The notes beneath the pieces were generated by a model. It saw only the letters and a program-made list of their open reading frames with translations, ran no database searches and had not been told where the DNA came from. A stretch of DNA of 64,000 nt from Amblyornis subalaris. Its lineage: Eukaryota > Chordata > Aves > Passeriformes > Ptilonorhynchidae. The stretch lies in contig JACAXG010000007.1 in NCBI GenBank assembly GCA_018881555.1, forward strand, positions 372,001-436,000, written 5' to 3'. This document shows, piece after piece, positions 45,356 to 60,029 of the stretch (the first letter of the stretch is position 1; each line of letters begins with the position of its first letter). The position numbers and the translations under genes are program-made.

Positions 45356-48300
45356 CATGGTACATGACACAAAATGCAGGTATACTATTTATTTTTGTGG
45401 TATACTGAAAGAAAACTCTGAAATGAAGTCATCTATTCTTTATTGTAACAGACAAATTCTCAGTATAATGCCATTAAAATTCTGTTTTTAAATATTAGTT
45501 TGACAGACAGCAAATAAATCTTATTTATTTATCTTATTTATATATCTTAAAGTTCGTAAATACAAAAGGGCTGAAAATTTATNTTTTCTACTTGACTCAT
45601 GGTTAATCATCTGTAGCACCTAACAAGCTCCTCTCAGTCTTGCAAAAAAGCCTATAATATATCACAGAATCAGCATCACAGGTGGCTTGTCAGTGAGACA
45701 AGAAGTTCAGCTTAAAGGAATGACAGAGATCTATTTTGTATTCCCTTAACAGCTGTACAGTCTGCAGAAAGATGCAAATAGTTGAGTTCAAATGGCTCTT
45801 AACATTCTTCTTGAGTACTGATATAGTAAGGAAATAATGCCATAAAAGTTTATAATAAAAAGGTACATTATATTCTCTTGGTACTAAAGTTTTAATTTGT
45901 TAGCCACACAGGCACTGGGATGGAAGACTGGAGAGCAGTGTAAATGGATACCAGGCCAGGTACAGCCCAAGGAAAAATACACATTAAAATAATGATTTTC
46001 AATTTTGGAGGGGCCAAACAGAGTATGCTTAACCTGAACCACATTCTTACAACCCATGATGCACTGGATCAGGTGAACTTAGANTTTAATGTTTTCCAGC
46101 AGGCCTGTTAGGTTGACGCATAGGTCAGCTGGAAGTGAAGCAGAGGGTAGGAGCAGAGAAAGAACCAGGGTGAACTGGTACAGGGGAACTATAATATCAG
46201 GACAGCAGAGAAGAGACAGAAGTTTGGTATTGGAAACAAGATTTTTTAGGGAGCAGAGGATGAAGAACATTAATTCCATAGTGTTGTATCTGAGATCTGC
46301 CAAGGCAGTCTGGGAAAATCAGTGAAATCCAGGTGAAATATGTAGCAGCACAAATGTAAGAACTTTGATGCTCTTTTCACCTTGCCTCCTGTGTGCTGCT
46401 CTGACTTAAAGTATTTTTGGAAGTTAAATCTTCAAAGTTCAGTTCCAAAAATCTTAGCGACTGGCAACAGATATCCAAAAGTGGCCTCAAAAGAATAAAT
46501 GTGCTTTGACATATTTCTTTGTTCTTTTAAAGTAAATGAAACAATTAGTCCAAATGAAGCACTTCATCACTGAAACCCAGAGGAATTTCTGGGCTGCTGA
46601 CGAATCATGAATAATAATAGTGCAGAAAAGGAGGAGTAGTCATGAGAGTAGATAATCTATGGGTGATGAATAAAAGCAGATTTCAAGGACTCTTGAGCTG
46701 GGTTAACTTCTGCTGAAATGTTCAGTTTCTCTTTCAAAGTGTTCAGTAAGCCAAAAGTGTTACAGTAGATAGTATGAGCTCCTGCAAAGCACTTCATNTA
46801 CTCATTTCTATCGTAAAAAGCTGATTATTCTCCAATTTCATGTAAAATGGGGTCAGTGGAGATCTTTATTAGCAGAAAGCATACTCACTTGCAAATGTAG
46901 CTTGAATTATATAAGGACAAGCTAAGCTTTCTGCTTTTCTGTTTNCTCTTAAAGCCTTTTTATTTTATTTTGCATTTGTCTTGCCCATCTGCACCACATT
47001 TTTCTGTTTGCTTGGCTTCCTGTCCTGGCTGGCTGCACTTGCTAAGTGCACAGGTTGTGTCCTTGTAGCTGTTGGTAATGCTCACTTTATCTGCAGCCTC
47101 TCACTGAACAGGGCTTCGTTCCTTCATTCCTGCTCAGCTTCAAAAGCGACCAATATTTTGAGAAAGTAATGTCTTTATCTTGTAATAGAACACGCTGAAA
47201 TGCAGTGGAGTGGCTTTGCATCCAGAACATTTAATGAAGAATGAAACAGAAGGGTTTGGTGTGTTTTAACTACCTATGATAGAGTGTTCTTTGCAACTTC
47301 CCACATGCATAATTCTCATAGCCTTCTTTCATGGAGTAAAGGATTAATTTTAGAAACAGTGGATTTTACAGATCCCAGGGCATTTAGCCTAATGATTATT
47401 TTGCTTTGAGTAAGTGGGCTCTCTGGTTAACTTTCACTTGTGGGGAATTAGATCACAGACTTATTAACAGCTACACCTCAGCTAAAGTGTGCACCACTAG
47501 AGATTGTNTTCGAGCCCAATAAGCTTGCTATTATTTCCTATCTTAAAATCTGTGCTAAGTAATAAAAATTTTAAAAAGCAAGGAGAAAATAAAGGTTGAG
47601 GTCGCACTGCTTCTGCAGTCTCATTGAGAATTCAGATGGAAAGTCTTTCTTGCTTTTAAGACAACTTACCTAATGAGAACTTGGGAAATCCTTCATGTTG
47701 CAAGTAACCAAGTGGTCCCATGTTTAATTATAATTGATTGGTATTTTGGAACAAAATTTTACTAATTAACAAAAGAATTTCTCTTTGAAGTAGAATCCCT
47801 ATCAGTGAAATTGATTTTCAAATGAAGATAGTTCTGCAGTTCTTAAAAAAAATTATTCTTGTAAGTTCTAAAACAAAAGGATGAAAGACTTGGGAATGGG
47901 GAAAGGAAATTTGAATAAAATTTCTCCACAAGTGGGAGAAACAGTGTGGAAATTAATAATTAAATTGCTTTTCAGCTCTTCTACCATTTTCTCTCGGCAA
48001 ACCACAACACCGAGTTGTCAGCATAGTTCTAATGTCTCTTTCATGTTTCGGGGCTATGGAAGAGAGATTGCAATTTGCATTTACTGAAGACTTATAAATG
48101 TGCNTTTTCCTGGTAAAGAGAGATTCAGTGATCCACTTTCTTAGTTTTTTTCAGGTTTCCTAGCAGGAAGATTGACATCTTTGCATTGGAAGACCTCTGT
48201 CTGTGGTGTTTACATTTCAGAGCCTTTCCACCTGTTTTTGACAATCTGAGTGAACCTTATCAGTAAGCAACACGATTTTGATAAAAGTAAGATTGTATGA

Positions 48301-48739
48301 AGTCAGGAGTTATTGAATAAGTGAACTTTCAGTTCAATTTGAACAAATCTATGACTGATAGTAGCCAAGGATTAACAGTCTATTAACTCAACATTCATTA
48401 ACATTTACATGCTAACAGATGAAAATGTTTCACATGTAAAGTAAGTACTGTTCCGTTCTTAAATAGATGTTTATTATATTTGCAGTAGAGGAAAGTGTAT
48501 CTTTATGTTGAGCCAGGGCACTGACTGGGAGAACTATTCTGTATTAAGACAGTCTTACTCAAAAATTCCTGTTCCCACTGGGAACACATTTTTGTGTATG
48601 AGGCCATCCTACCACCCGCTCAGTATCAGCAAAGAAAATAAGGTCAAATAATTTCATCCTCTGTTCGAAATACCTCTCAGAGAGTATTTTGGTTCTAATC
48701 CTGCAGAGACTGAACAATTTGGTTAATTCTAACCATTGC

Positions 48740-48920
48740 ACATGAGCAGAGAATTCAATTTTAAGCCTGCCTATTTGGCATGTAAGGAATACTGTAACAA
48801 TACATGTAAATCAGTAATTTCCATATGGTCTGATCCAATTAAGTCAGATTGGCATCTTCTCATTCAATAAAAAGAGGAGCCCAGCTCAGTTATCTGAGTG
48901 CTCAATCAGAATAATTGCCA
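48740..48920. promoter_or_regulatory. Candidate regulatory block
   Basis: Non-repetitive sequence with atttggcatgtaaggaat, acaatacatgtaaatcagta, ccaattaagtcagattggc and a gaataattgcc end. Several homeodomain and forkhead-like cores. Weak inference from appearance only. Confidence 0.2.
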
Positions 48921-50562
48921 TGAAATTAGGATCATTTTGTTTTTCTTTACATTTTCTGAGTTATACACACTGTAGCAGGTGCAAGAGATTGGGTTTGAGC
49001 CCTACCATGGTTTGGAGTATTTTTCTCCACCTCTGCTGTTCATGCAGCACTAAATCTTTTGGGCAATGTTCCTCAGAAGATGAGAGGGAAAGGAATGGTA
49101 CAGACCAAGAAGGTGAAATAATTTAATGTCCTGTATGGCATGTTCTTCTTCTGTCTTTACTTACCTGGTTATAAAAATGAGAAAATTGTTGGGCTCTTCA
49201 AATAATCTGTTTAAAGCTCTTTTTATTCTCTACGTTTTTTTTCATTTTTCTGTTAGCTATCATGTTTACAAATGTAGGTGGACTATACTGTGTCCAAGCT
49301 CTGAGTAAGAATAAATAGGAAAACACTGCTGTAAAGAACCAGAAAAATAGCATAGTTGTCTTCAGCAATCTCAGCAATTTTTCCTTTACTGGAATCATTA
49401 AATCTTTCTGTAATTAGGTGAAAAGCTTGTAGTGTTCGCACACCCATCTCTGTAGGAATTCCTTGCATTAGTGTGGAGAGGCACAGCTGAAGTTGGCCAA
49501 TGGTAAGAGAGACCATCCTTGGTTTATTTTTCCTTGGGGACTTCTACACTACACAGGCTTTCTGTTTGACCTTTGCATTTTCTTCTGAGGACAAGGGGTT
49601 GAAGTCTGCAAGATAACCAGAAATACCCACCATGGCTCTGGAGAAAACCTATACTGCTTTTGAGCACCAGGAGTAGTAAACATCTGGGGATCATTTGAAA
49701 CTGTAGCTGCTCACTCACTATGGAAGACATGAAAGGAGCAGTTAATGTTTCTTTTCTGGGTTGGGAATTGATCTTTATCACCACTTTCCCTAACCTGTAT
49801 TAATAACAATCACCAGGGACAGGAGAAGCACGCATACTTTGAAAGGCAGCGGTGGTTGCCCTAGGTCATGGAAGTAAAGGAAGAATTTGGATCTGAGTTT
49901 TACTTGTTTCTATCCAGAAGCATGAACCTCTTTTGTTGGAAATAACTTGTGTGTGAAGTTTGACTGGAGCTTCTGAGGATACATAAAAATAAATCAAGTT
50001 AACAAGAAGAAGAAAGAAAAAATCCCTCCTGTAAGGCTCCAAAAAATGATTTCTACACTATACCTAAAGAACTGTAAATTTTTTCTTTTTATTTTTGCCA
50101 GGCTTTCAATTTCTAATTTAAGGTAGTTCTTGCTTCCTATAACATTTGGTGTAATATTTCTATACCCTTTGTTGAAATACTGCCATTACCATGGACCAAG
50201 TTGATTCAGGAGTTGATCCATCTGCCACTCAGAATATTCCACTCCCATAAGTAGAATGAAGCCTTTCTAGGTCTTTAAATGCAGAGCCACAAGATTGAAG
50301 GGAAAAAAATGTGGGAATCTTTTTAGGGGTGTAAATGAAAATTTAGGCTCATGTTGTTAAATCATTACTGAGAAAAGTGTGAGGCGCTGGTTTTGCTGAT
50401 GTAGTGGAATAATGCAAGTACTGGTTTCAAATTTTACCAGTTCCTCTAGCTGGAGCATGCACTAATACATTGCCATCTCAACAATCTTACATACCCCACA
50501 GGTCTCTATGTGCCTTGGGGATGTTGGCTTTGTAGAATTTAATTTTCTTAATTTTGTGAAGG

Positions 50563-50597
50563 TAGCAATGCAAGATATAAAAAGCAATGCAAGATAT
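50563..50597. repeat. 15-bp direct repeat
   Basis: agcaatgcaagatat at 50563-50577 and again at 50583-50597, five bases apart. Confidence 0.9.
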
Positions 50598-53500
50598 TCA
50601 TGATGTAGGAGATTTTCTAAACTTTTCTTGACTATTTTTATAGGAACTTTTTCTGCACAACTATGGCGAGACAGATTTCCAAGGCAGCATATTTGAGTCC
50701 TGCTGCTGTTAGATATTAATGCTTGAATCCCCTGTGATGCTTTGAAAGGGTACACTTGTATGGATAATAAACTACTTAGTTTCTTTGTTCACAGATTTTT
50801 TTTTTGATGAATAGAACTACAAAAGCATTGCTTCCCATAAGACAGAAACAAGGTCCACATATCATACTTCCTTCCTTCCAAACGGAATATTCCTTTGCTG
50901 CACCTGGAAAGAATGCCAGAATCCCACTTGATAAAAACTGGATTTCAGTAAAGTCAGAGGGGAACATGAAATCATCGAAGGAACAGACCACATAGAAACC
51001 CTACAGCACAAATTAAGGAAAGGTTCTTATCTGTCACAGACTGATTGGCTGGGGCCTACTGTTTTACATATCAGATGTCTCCCTGCTGCTCAGAGAATCT
51101 TGAGTGAAGTAGATCTGTGCCAGAAATAATTTATCCTTGTATGTGTTTATGTGTGTCCATAGATCACAGGGTGGCCTGCTTCCTATCCACTGCAAGCATC
51201 ACCCCTGATTTAAAGAGGGTACTTATGCATCTGTGCTAAAGTACAAAGTGTTTGCAGAGTTAGACACTTACTCCTCTTTATTGGGTCACATGTGGGTGAG
51301 GGTTCTGTTAAGTGCTCCATTATTTTGGAAGTCAGTTTAATGACTGCACACTATAAAAGTTAAAGCAATTATATGTAATGCATGATGAACAATATGACTT
51401 CCAAATGTTCACATGTAACGCATGTCAGATTTCAGCTGGAAAACAAAACAAACCCCTCAAGGTTGCAGTCTGCTCTTTAGAACAGCCACATGTTGTAACC
51501 TCAGAACCTCAAAATATCAGCTGGTTTCTGTGCATGATCAGAGCAGTGGAATCTATGCCATATTCTGCCCTTTCCTTCCTGGAATCTGGCTGCAGTAATG
51601 ATCAGATGTGTGCTCCAGCCAAATGCATTTGGCCTTAGATCCACATTCAGATCAGTGAATTGATCTGTACTTTTTTTTTACCTCATGGTATATCTCATTC
51701 TGACATAATTTTTGTACAGGATGTAAAAAAGATAGGTATGTAAATAAGGAATGACCTCTTCTGAAATTCATCTGTGGTTGCTCTTGTATTACTTTTAGGT
51801 AACATGAAACTATCGATAGACACCAAATGAGGTCAAGGACCACTGTACTCTCATACTGGCAGACATTGCCTTTTGTGAAGCACTTAAAATCAAAATACTC
51901 TGGTCACATAAAAGAAGCAGATTTACACCTTCCTAGAAAGAAGAGCAGACGTGATCAGTTACTGTTGCCAGGAACATTTTTCCTTTGTCAGAAGAACCTC
52001 TCGAGGAGCCCAGGTACTCTCATTTCAGTCCTTCAGCTCAGATTTCCGTGTCCCATGCATATTTCCTGTCCTATTTTATGTGTGCCTGTTTCTGCTGTTC
52101 TTATCCACTGCTGGTGCCTTCTTTATTATACAGAGTGCTAATTTTTTTTGACTATCAGACTGTACCATAGTAAACTGAGCCTGAGCCATTCATGAACTGC
52201 TTCCCCGTCTCTTCTGGCTCATCTTTTCCTTCCATAGAGGCACTGGCACAGAGGAGACAGGTAGGGCTAAAGGTAAGGATAGCAGCTGCCTCAACTTCAG
52301 ACACTGGTCTGTTTGTATTCCTGAGTTACATACCAGTTCAGTCAAGGAAAGTTCCAAATAAGTATCATTAAATGTTAAAAGGGTAATGGGAAAGCCTGGT
52401 TGAACCACTCAGATGTCTCCAACTGGATTTCCTGGAATTATTCCTTTGCAGGTGAACCTATTTGTATGAGAAATATGCTCTCAGGCCCTGAAGTTTTGAA
52501 TTTTATCAAAATGTGGTTTTGCCCGCATTCTCCACACTGGGTTAAACCACCACACTTTGATTTTGCTGAGGATTGCAGTATTTCTTGAAAAGTTTATATG
52601 AAGGGTTTGGATTTGGTTTTTTTCTGCACCTACAGAAATGTCATCATCTGTTCTGAAGGAAATCAGTTTCCTGGGAGCTTCACAACTATTCAGGTTAAGT
52701 TCTGTGGGAATACTGCCATCAGATGAATAGACCAACAATACTGAAACAATATTACACTTGGAAACAAAACATTGTATGTATTGAAATAAAATTGTATGTA
52801 TGTAATTTTATTTAATAGAACATTATTGTGATTACAGGAAAAGGTGTCCAATAGCATGAAACAAATGCTTGAAATAGTTTTTATTTTACTATTTGCTTAT
52901 GGTGCGGTTGGTATAAACTGCTGTTGTTAGTTTACTAACAAGGGTGGGAAGAGGCCAAGTACTGGGAGAGTAATTTAAAAACTAGCTCAGAAGAATTAGA
53001 TACAGGAGAGCAACTTCAAGGTGTCTGGCACATATCAGTATTTCATTTCATTGTAATGAAAATATTGCACATGTATTCATAAAACGTGTTTGTTGGTTTT
53101 CCTTTTAAGTTTCATGGTTTGCTCTTTTTGTTAAAACCTGTAGTAGGTCGAAATTACTGCTGGCAATTTCCTTTGCTAATGACCTCAAATATCCTCTTTT
53201 TAAACCCAAGTAGATGCCTTTTGAAAAAAGGCTGCAAGCTCCTCTAGCAGCATTAAGATGACAGACAGATGACACAAGAAATGACACTTTAAATTATTTA
53301 TCTACATTGGTATTAAAAACTGAATAAGCCTCAAAAGGATTATTTTTAAACTACTGCAAAATGTATTTAGTGTTCATAGACAAAACACAACATATCTATA
53401 TGGAGATAGTCTTTGTAAATCCATCTGAGTGTTTTATGTGAGATTATAAAAAAATGCACTGATCACAGGAATGTAACAGAGCCGAAATCAGATTCTTTAA

Positions 53501-54354
53501 AAACTGTTTACTATCACTCAGTGCTTCTTGGTCAGTCTTTCTCCATTTGGACAGAGAGGAAGAAACATGATGATCCCTTCTTTTAAGTAGGATTTTGCAG
53601 TTGTATAAGCTGGTTGCTTCCTTTCTGTATTTAAAGGTGGCCAACAGGGTGGTAGAAGGATTTGACAATAATCTTGGCACGAACCTCAGGGATCTGTACA
53701 TCAGGGACATCTCTGTGTAAAGCATTTGTGTTCTTGGGCAGCTTGAAGGCATTTTTGTACCACAGAGTTATATTACTGGAGATCTTCTATCTACTTATGT
53801 CACAGTTTAAAGTAATCTGTAGAGGAGTCTCAAGCTTTGATTTCTGAAGTATTTTCCTAAAATAAGAAAAAATCTTAGTAGCAGTATAGGATCAAGCTTT
53901 GAGGATTTCTCCCTCATGATAGGGCTGTATTTTCCATCCCACGCTTCTGAGCCCCAGCTAATGTTCATTTGTGTCCCACAAAGGCCCCCAGACTCACAGC
54001 ACAAACAGACAGAGCAAAGCAGGGACTAAATGCATCAAAGGCCTTTTTGTGAAAATATGGACAATGCTATAAACTAACCTTGTGTTAACCTACTGAAGAA
54101 CAGAGGACAAGAATTCTGAATGCCAAAATATAGGGAGATGTGTGAAAGGGAAAACTTATACAAAAGTAGGCAGACTGAATAAAACTATTTATCTTTAAGC
54201 CACACAAGTCATGGTAATTAAATTAGGTCAGGCTGGCTATAAAGCTACAAAAAGCAGGCTGTAACTAATTTAGAAAGAGACAGAGAAGACCTGAAAAGAA
54301 AACAGATTGACAGCCCCCCATTATTTTTTATCTAATCAAGACAACAAAACTTAA

Positions 54355-54390
54355 GAAAGAAGAAAAAGAAAGGAAAAGAAAAAGAAATCT
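54355..54390. repeat. Purine-rich simple sequence
   Basis: Run of aagaaagaagaaaaagaaag type, all A and G. Low complexity. Confidence 0.8.
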
Positions 54391-57300
54391 CATGTTGATT
54401 TATCAAGATTTTCTCTCAAACCATTAGGATAGACAAAAACATGTAGTCACATCTTTGATGTGTGAAGGTTTGCACATTGTTCTTAGTGCTAACTGAGGGT
54501 TACGTGCATATTTTACCCTTGAGAAAAACAGAATAATTGAATACCTTAAAGTTCAGAAACTGGTGGAAACCCCAACAAAGAATAACACGATCAGATCTTT
54601 ATCATTACGGTATCATTTCACTGAATGTTTCTCAGCATCCGTATCATCTGCTGCTATGTGGAGAGAAATCCTAAACATCTGTGAAAAGAGACAATTAGAC
54701 TTTTCTTGAAAACCATTTCTTCATAAATCCCATCTGCCAGTTTGTATTAAACATCTCTTTTTGAAAATGGTTTCAAATATTTGCTTTGAATTTGAATGTG
54801 ACTGGTTGTATAGAGTGTGGGAAATGACATCTTTGAAAGTTAAGAAGGTAGAGATTAGGACTTTATTTATATTGTGGACCCAGTCTCATTAAACGAGGTT
54901 TAAAATAATATTTCAGTTGATTTCTATAATTTCTATAATAGTTTGCATTCTCCAAGTGATTAGAAAAATTAGCATTCTAAGGCTGTCTGGAGGGTGAAGA
55001 GGAGTGTGTGAACAAAAAGGGGGAAGGGCACAGACAAAAAGCCCAGCTTGGTTTGTGTTGGTGTTTAATAGCAAACAACCCTTTCCCACCCTGCTTCTCT
55101 TTTATGCCTGTTTTAGTTTTAAGTAACTTCTAAAGGTTTTCCAGCAGCAGATGACGCTCAGCCACTACATTCATCTGAAATAAGATACGAACTTTGCCCT
55201 GTGAAGAAAATATTTGAGGTTTCAACACAATTAAGGGGTTGCAAATTCTCTGTGAAAATGGAAATTCCCTCCCATTTCTACCAATAGGTCCCTGAGGGTG
55301 AAGTTTTGACCCCGATGAAGTCAATGGAACCTTCACTCCCTTTCATTAAGACAAGAGCCATCCCTCATCACATCTTGCACTTGTGACAATGAAATGTGGA
55401 AAGGAAAGGAGAAACTGTTTCTTTGAGGCATTGCCATTAGGTAATACCTTTTCCAGACAATGAGAGAGAGACTTGGAGAGATGACCAGAAAAGATACACA
55501 AAAATGTAGAAAGTCAGAAATGGGGAGCAGGCAGGGGGACAGCAACAGTCAGCATTTCTCTTCTCCTGCAGGAAAATGTAGTCTAGAGAACATAACCAGT
55601 CAGAGCTGGGTTGTCATTTTCAGAGCTGGACTGGCACCACTAAGCAGGTTTGTTTGAGACAAGATGAAGCTCTTGCCCTTGGACTTGAAGAGCACTCAAA
55701 GCTCCTCATCAGTTGAAAGTCTGAATTGAACAAGAAGTTGCAAAACTAATTAACAACCTCAGAGCATTGGCCCAAAATTTGGCCCAAACACAAGCTCCCT
55801 TACTTGATATCTTACTTAGGTCATCTTTTTGTGTGCTTAATATTTGAGTGGATATGGTCCAGCTCTGGATATATCTGAGATGGGCTGAAGCACTGTTACC
55901 AGGTGCACAGTCTGCTAAAAATCAATAGCCAGAGCATAATATAGAACCAGATTTTTAAAGATAAACCACACAACCAAGTCTGAACTCCCAGGATTTCACT
56001 ATAGCAATTTATTGCTGTATGCACTGTTCACATGCAGCCAGTACGAGCCAAGGGACTGAATTAAACCTGCTGAGTTTTGACAGATTTGCTTTTAATTCCT
56101 TTTTATTGTGCATAGGTAAAGGGAGACCTGCCAGCCTGCTACAAATACAGGATCTATGGGATTTGGGCTATAATATCTTACGGTTTACTGTGTTTTCTTT
56201 TCTTCTATTGAACTAGAAGCTGCAGTTTCTATTTTTTTTCTTTCATTTTATGCTTAAGATAAATTGGAGATGGCACAGAGCAGTGGAAGAGCAACAGCCT
56301 TTAAAAGCACTCTCCAAAATTGGAGTTTGTGAAACTTTCCAAACATCTGCATGAACAGTGCTCCATCAACCTTCCAGCCGCCTGGTTGAAAAGAGTGTCC
56401 TTTAATCTAAACCATGCTCCTTGGGATTTCTTAATGTAGTTAATTCTTCATTTTCTTTTTATATTTTGCCAGTGAGAAACTGCCTAGTGGTCATTACCTC
56501 TGAGTCCTTTCCACTAACTGTTTCTTTTAGTCCTGGCATGATGCTGTACATTTTCATTGCACGGGGATCTCCTCAAACAAAGGAAAATTATGAAACTGTC
56601 AGATCAGATTTCATATATTGCTCTTGGCATTGCACTCACTAGACCTGGTACACAGTGAATTTTGAAAGCCTCTGATCTTTTATAACCATTTCCAGTCTTA
56701 AACATACATTTAAAAGTTCCTCATCTGCAGTCACTGGGAGTACGACTGTTAAAGCTGAGGTAATTTGGATATTTTCTTTCTGTAAAGACATAGACAGTGA
56801 TCCATTACACCCATAAATCATTTCCAATGTTTCGTTTTTCTTTCTGCTACACTTCTTATTGTTTTATTAAGACTCTGAACTTATTTCTTTTGCCTTTTTG
56901 TTTTTTTTCCTGCTAGGAATATACAATGCTTTAGAACTTAAAATCAAGGTGCTTAGATGTGCCTGTGGAATGAACAGTGACAACTGATTCAGAGTGGTGA
57001 GCTCCTGCTAGGTCTTTTGGTACCATAAAACAGACACATCGAAAAACAATGACAGAATCTTTTGTCTCCTCCCAAGCTGCTGTGTCAGTCTGAAATCCTG
57101 ATGACCATGCATTAGCACCTCAGTTATTAACCAGCCTGGGAGAAGTGTGATTTTTCTTCACTATTGTGTTTCTTCTCAGTTCAGGTAAATCAACCAAACT
57201 GAAAATATGATGACCTTTTGGGACTTAACCAGAAGATCCCTTGACACAAAATCCTCTAAGTGTATTTATACAGTGACTGCCTTGGCCAATTCAAAGGGCC

Positions 57301-59697
57301 GGACAGAGGATTCCTAGAGCTGAAAGCATGAGCCGTTACCACTACAGTCTAAATTAAGTGAAAATGCTGAACTTACCAGAGAACATGAACAGACAGCAAT
57401 TACATGTCACTTGTGGGAATTTAACTCAGCAGCTGCTTCAGAGATCAATCAACACTTGACATCCTTGGGAAAGAAGAATAAGTTTTCTGGAACAACTGGT
57501 GGAGATGACAGGTTATTCAGATATCTTTTCTGAATGCCAACAAAACAAACCCATACTATCTTTAATGCTTGTGTTATAAACAACTTGCATGCACTTCTGA
57601 ATCCCCTCCCGCCTTTCCTTCATTCATATAAACACTTTAAAGAGGGAGCTACGTTGTAAATCTCTCAAAAACTTCTGATTGCACTTTCCTTATCTGTACA
57701 ATTCACAGACAAGTTAGAGTAGAATATCTGTGTACCTTTGTTACAAATAGAGTAGAATATTTCATTGTGGGTGCCACTGTTTCCAAACCCATTACTTAGT
57801 AGCCTTTTCCTGACTAGGAGATTAGTAACTTTCTTACTTCCTCGTGGATTCTCTTGAAAAGAGACTCTGATAGTCTTTTTCTTATTTTAGAGAAATTCCA
57901 AATTTAGCTCAGCTGTTTTTCCTACACTGGAAAGATATGTGTAATGTCTCTGAGAAAAGGACATGAAAACATTTTTCCTTAATAAGGTTTGTGGATAATA
58001 ATGCCTACACTGGTCTTAACAACAGGCATAGGAGAGGCCATTGCCTGGAGAAGCTCTGCTACTCATTAGCTAGTTTTATCTTTCCTTCAAAGGAGGAAAA
58101 ACAAAAACCTGACTGATATGTCCATCCAATGCTCTCTGAAAAGAAACAATTCTGCAGCCAGACCATTCCTTCCTTCACAACAAAGCCGAAGAGAACTCGT
58201 GCATTAACTTTTTTGATTTTCAAAGAAGAAAGCCTGTAATTTAACTAAGAAATGGTTTAGATCTAGAAAATGGGATACTTTCTGCTTTTGGAGGCAAAAA
58301 ATCAGAGCACCAAAGAAAGGACAGTGTGCAGAAATATGGCAAGTTTATCAGTGGGTGTAATGTGGAGGAAAATAGTCACCAATTATTGAAAAGGAAGTGT
58401 TTAAGTGGAGGATTCAGGATTCAGATGTGTAACAGAACCCTAAGCTTTGCTCTAAGTGGCGTGGGCAGAAAATCCATGAGGTTTGCTCGGAGAGATTCAC
58501 CTTGTGACCAAGCACATCAGGGAAGCTGCTGCACAGCACCAAGTTCAGGATGGAGATTATTTCACCACTTAACCTTATCCTCAGGTCAGGCCCCCCTCGA
58601 TCCATTAACTCATTTGGTTTCCTCCCGCTTTCAGAAGCCCTTGAGATGATCTGAAAATAAAAGGGCTTGTTGTGCTTCAAATCCATTAGCATGGCTGGAG
58701 CTTTGATCTCCTAAAATTCAGCAAAGCAGGGCTGCCCAAGAGCACTGTAGCATCACAGTGGCATGGCATAGGCAACCCTGGGATCTGAGACACCATCTCC
58801 CATTGTCAGGACTTCTGTCTTGTTTTGGCTGCTAAAGGCAATGACTTCAATTCCCAGAGGGAAGTAATATTCTCATAAAATAACCAGTGAACTGAATTCT
58901 GTTACATATTTTAACATCTTTTGGAAGTGCTCCACCACAGTTTAGGAAAAGAAGAAGGGAAAGAGTTACTTACCCAAAGGAAAAGCTGAACAACAAGGCA
59001 CAGGGGGACACGTGGTCAGCACACATTGCACTTGAACTATTTTCAGCTGGAGTATGGGCCTCAGGAATATGGCATAGATTCCACTTTCCTGATGGTGTCT
59101 TACTTCACTCTGGGATCCTCATATAGAACATTCTTAAGTGGACAGTGAAAGGAAAAAAGCTTTTGTTTAAGTAAAATATTGCTTTACTTTGATGGTTTAA
59201 GACATTTTATCACTAGAGGTGATCTTTAATATGGTCCTTAAGCTGTAACTCTTGGGACCACCTCATTCCTTATACCTCTTCCTCTGACCAGGAATGTTGC
59301 AGCAGAGCACAGCTCAGCACTGCATGCTCCATTAAAGGAGCTTATATAGCATCCTATAGGCCTAGAGGTCCAGTGGGAGCCTTTAGCAGACACAAAAATA
59401 CTTTGGAAAACTGTGGGAATGCTGATGACCTGACAGTGATTTGTATTATTGCATTAGAAAAATAAATACCTGCATAGTATGGCAGAACCTGTCAGGATGG
59501 ATAAAAAAAAGATTTGCCAGTAACTGTGCTGTGCAGCTTTCCAAACCACTAACCTGCTGGTTAGCCCAGGCCTCTATTTCATCCAAACCCTCATAAAAAT
59601 TTATTGCAGATGGATACTACAGGAAAATTCTTTGCAGTTTCAACAGCATCTCTGCCTTATGATAGTCTTGCAGTAACTTTTTTCCCCTCTCCCCCAG

Positions 59698-59882
59698 CAG
59701 AAGAGGTTTTCTCCAGCCCAGTATGGTTTAATCCTCTCGTACAAATGGCAAAGAAAAAAATTTATCGGCCTATCTGGGATAGCCAAGGGATGAAGAACCA
59801 GAAAGCTGTGCTTGAACAAGAGAGACTTAAATCACACTTGGAATTGCAGGCACAGTTTCAGCTGCTGTGCAAAGAGCCCTGA
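59698..59882 (+). other. Possible terminal coding exon of an unrecognised gene
   Basis: A strong acceptor-like pyrimidine tract (cttttttcccctctccccc then agcag) precedes an open frame that runs to a TGA ending at 59882. The translated end is lysine-rich, then helix-like: VWFNPLVQMAKKKIYRPIWD, then SQGMKNQKAVLEQERLKSHL, then ELQAQFQLLCKEP. The acceptor is at 59697 or 59700, in phase 1 in both cases. An AATAAA at 60923-60928 could end the transcript. I recognise no family and cannot identify the preceding exon in this window. It may be a chance frame. Confidence 0.25.
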
Positions 59883-60029
59883 TGCTGTTCTCAGCCCAGG
59901 TATTATTTTGCTCTGAGGGCTGATGGTGACTAACTGCCCCATATATCAGAACAAGGCAGTTTTGTGTGATTTGGCTTCTCCTCTGCTCTGTGTTCGTCAA
60001 TATATCAGGAGCAGCACAACTGAAAGCAA

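Larger units (their letters stand above)
45356..59600. other. Gene desert
   Basis: No recognisable gene or transposon. Contents are a motif-rich block at 48740-48920, a 15-bp direct repeat at 50563-50597 and purine-rich simple sequence near 54355-54390. From about 48104 onward this stretch has no n, unlike the DNA to its left. Confidence 0.6.

Noticed and set aside
45660..45690. atcacagaatcagcatcacagg as a CR1 3' end
   Set aside because: Only about 11 bases fit; the next CR1 block is absent.
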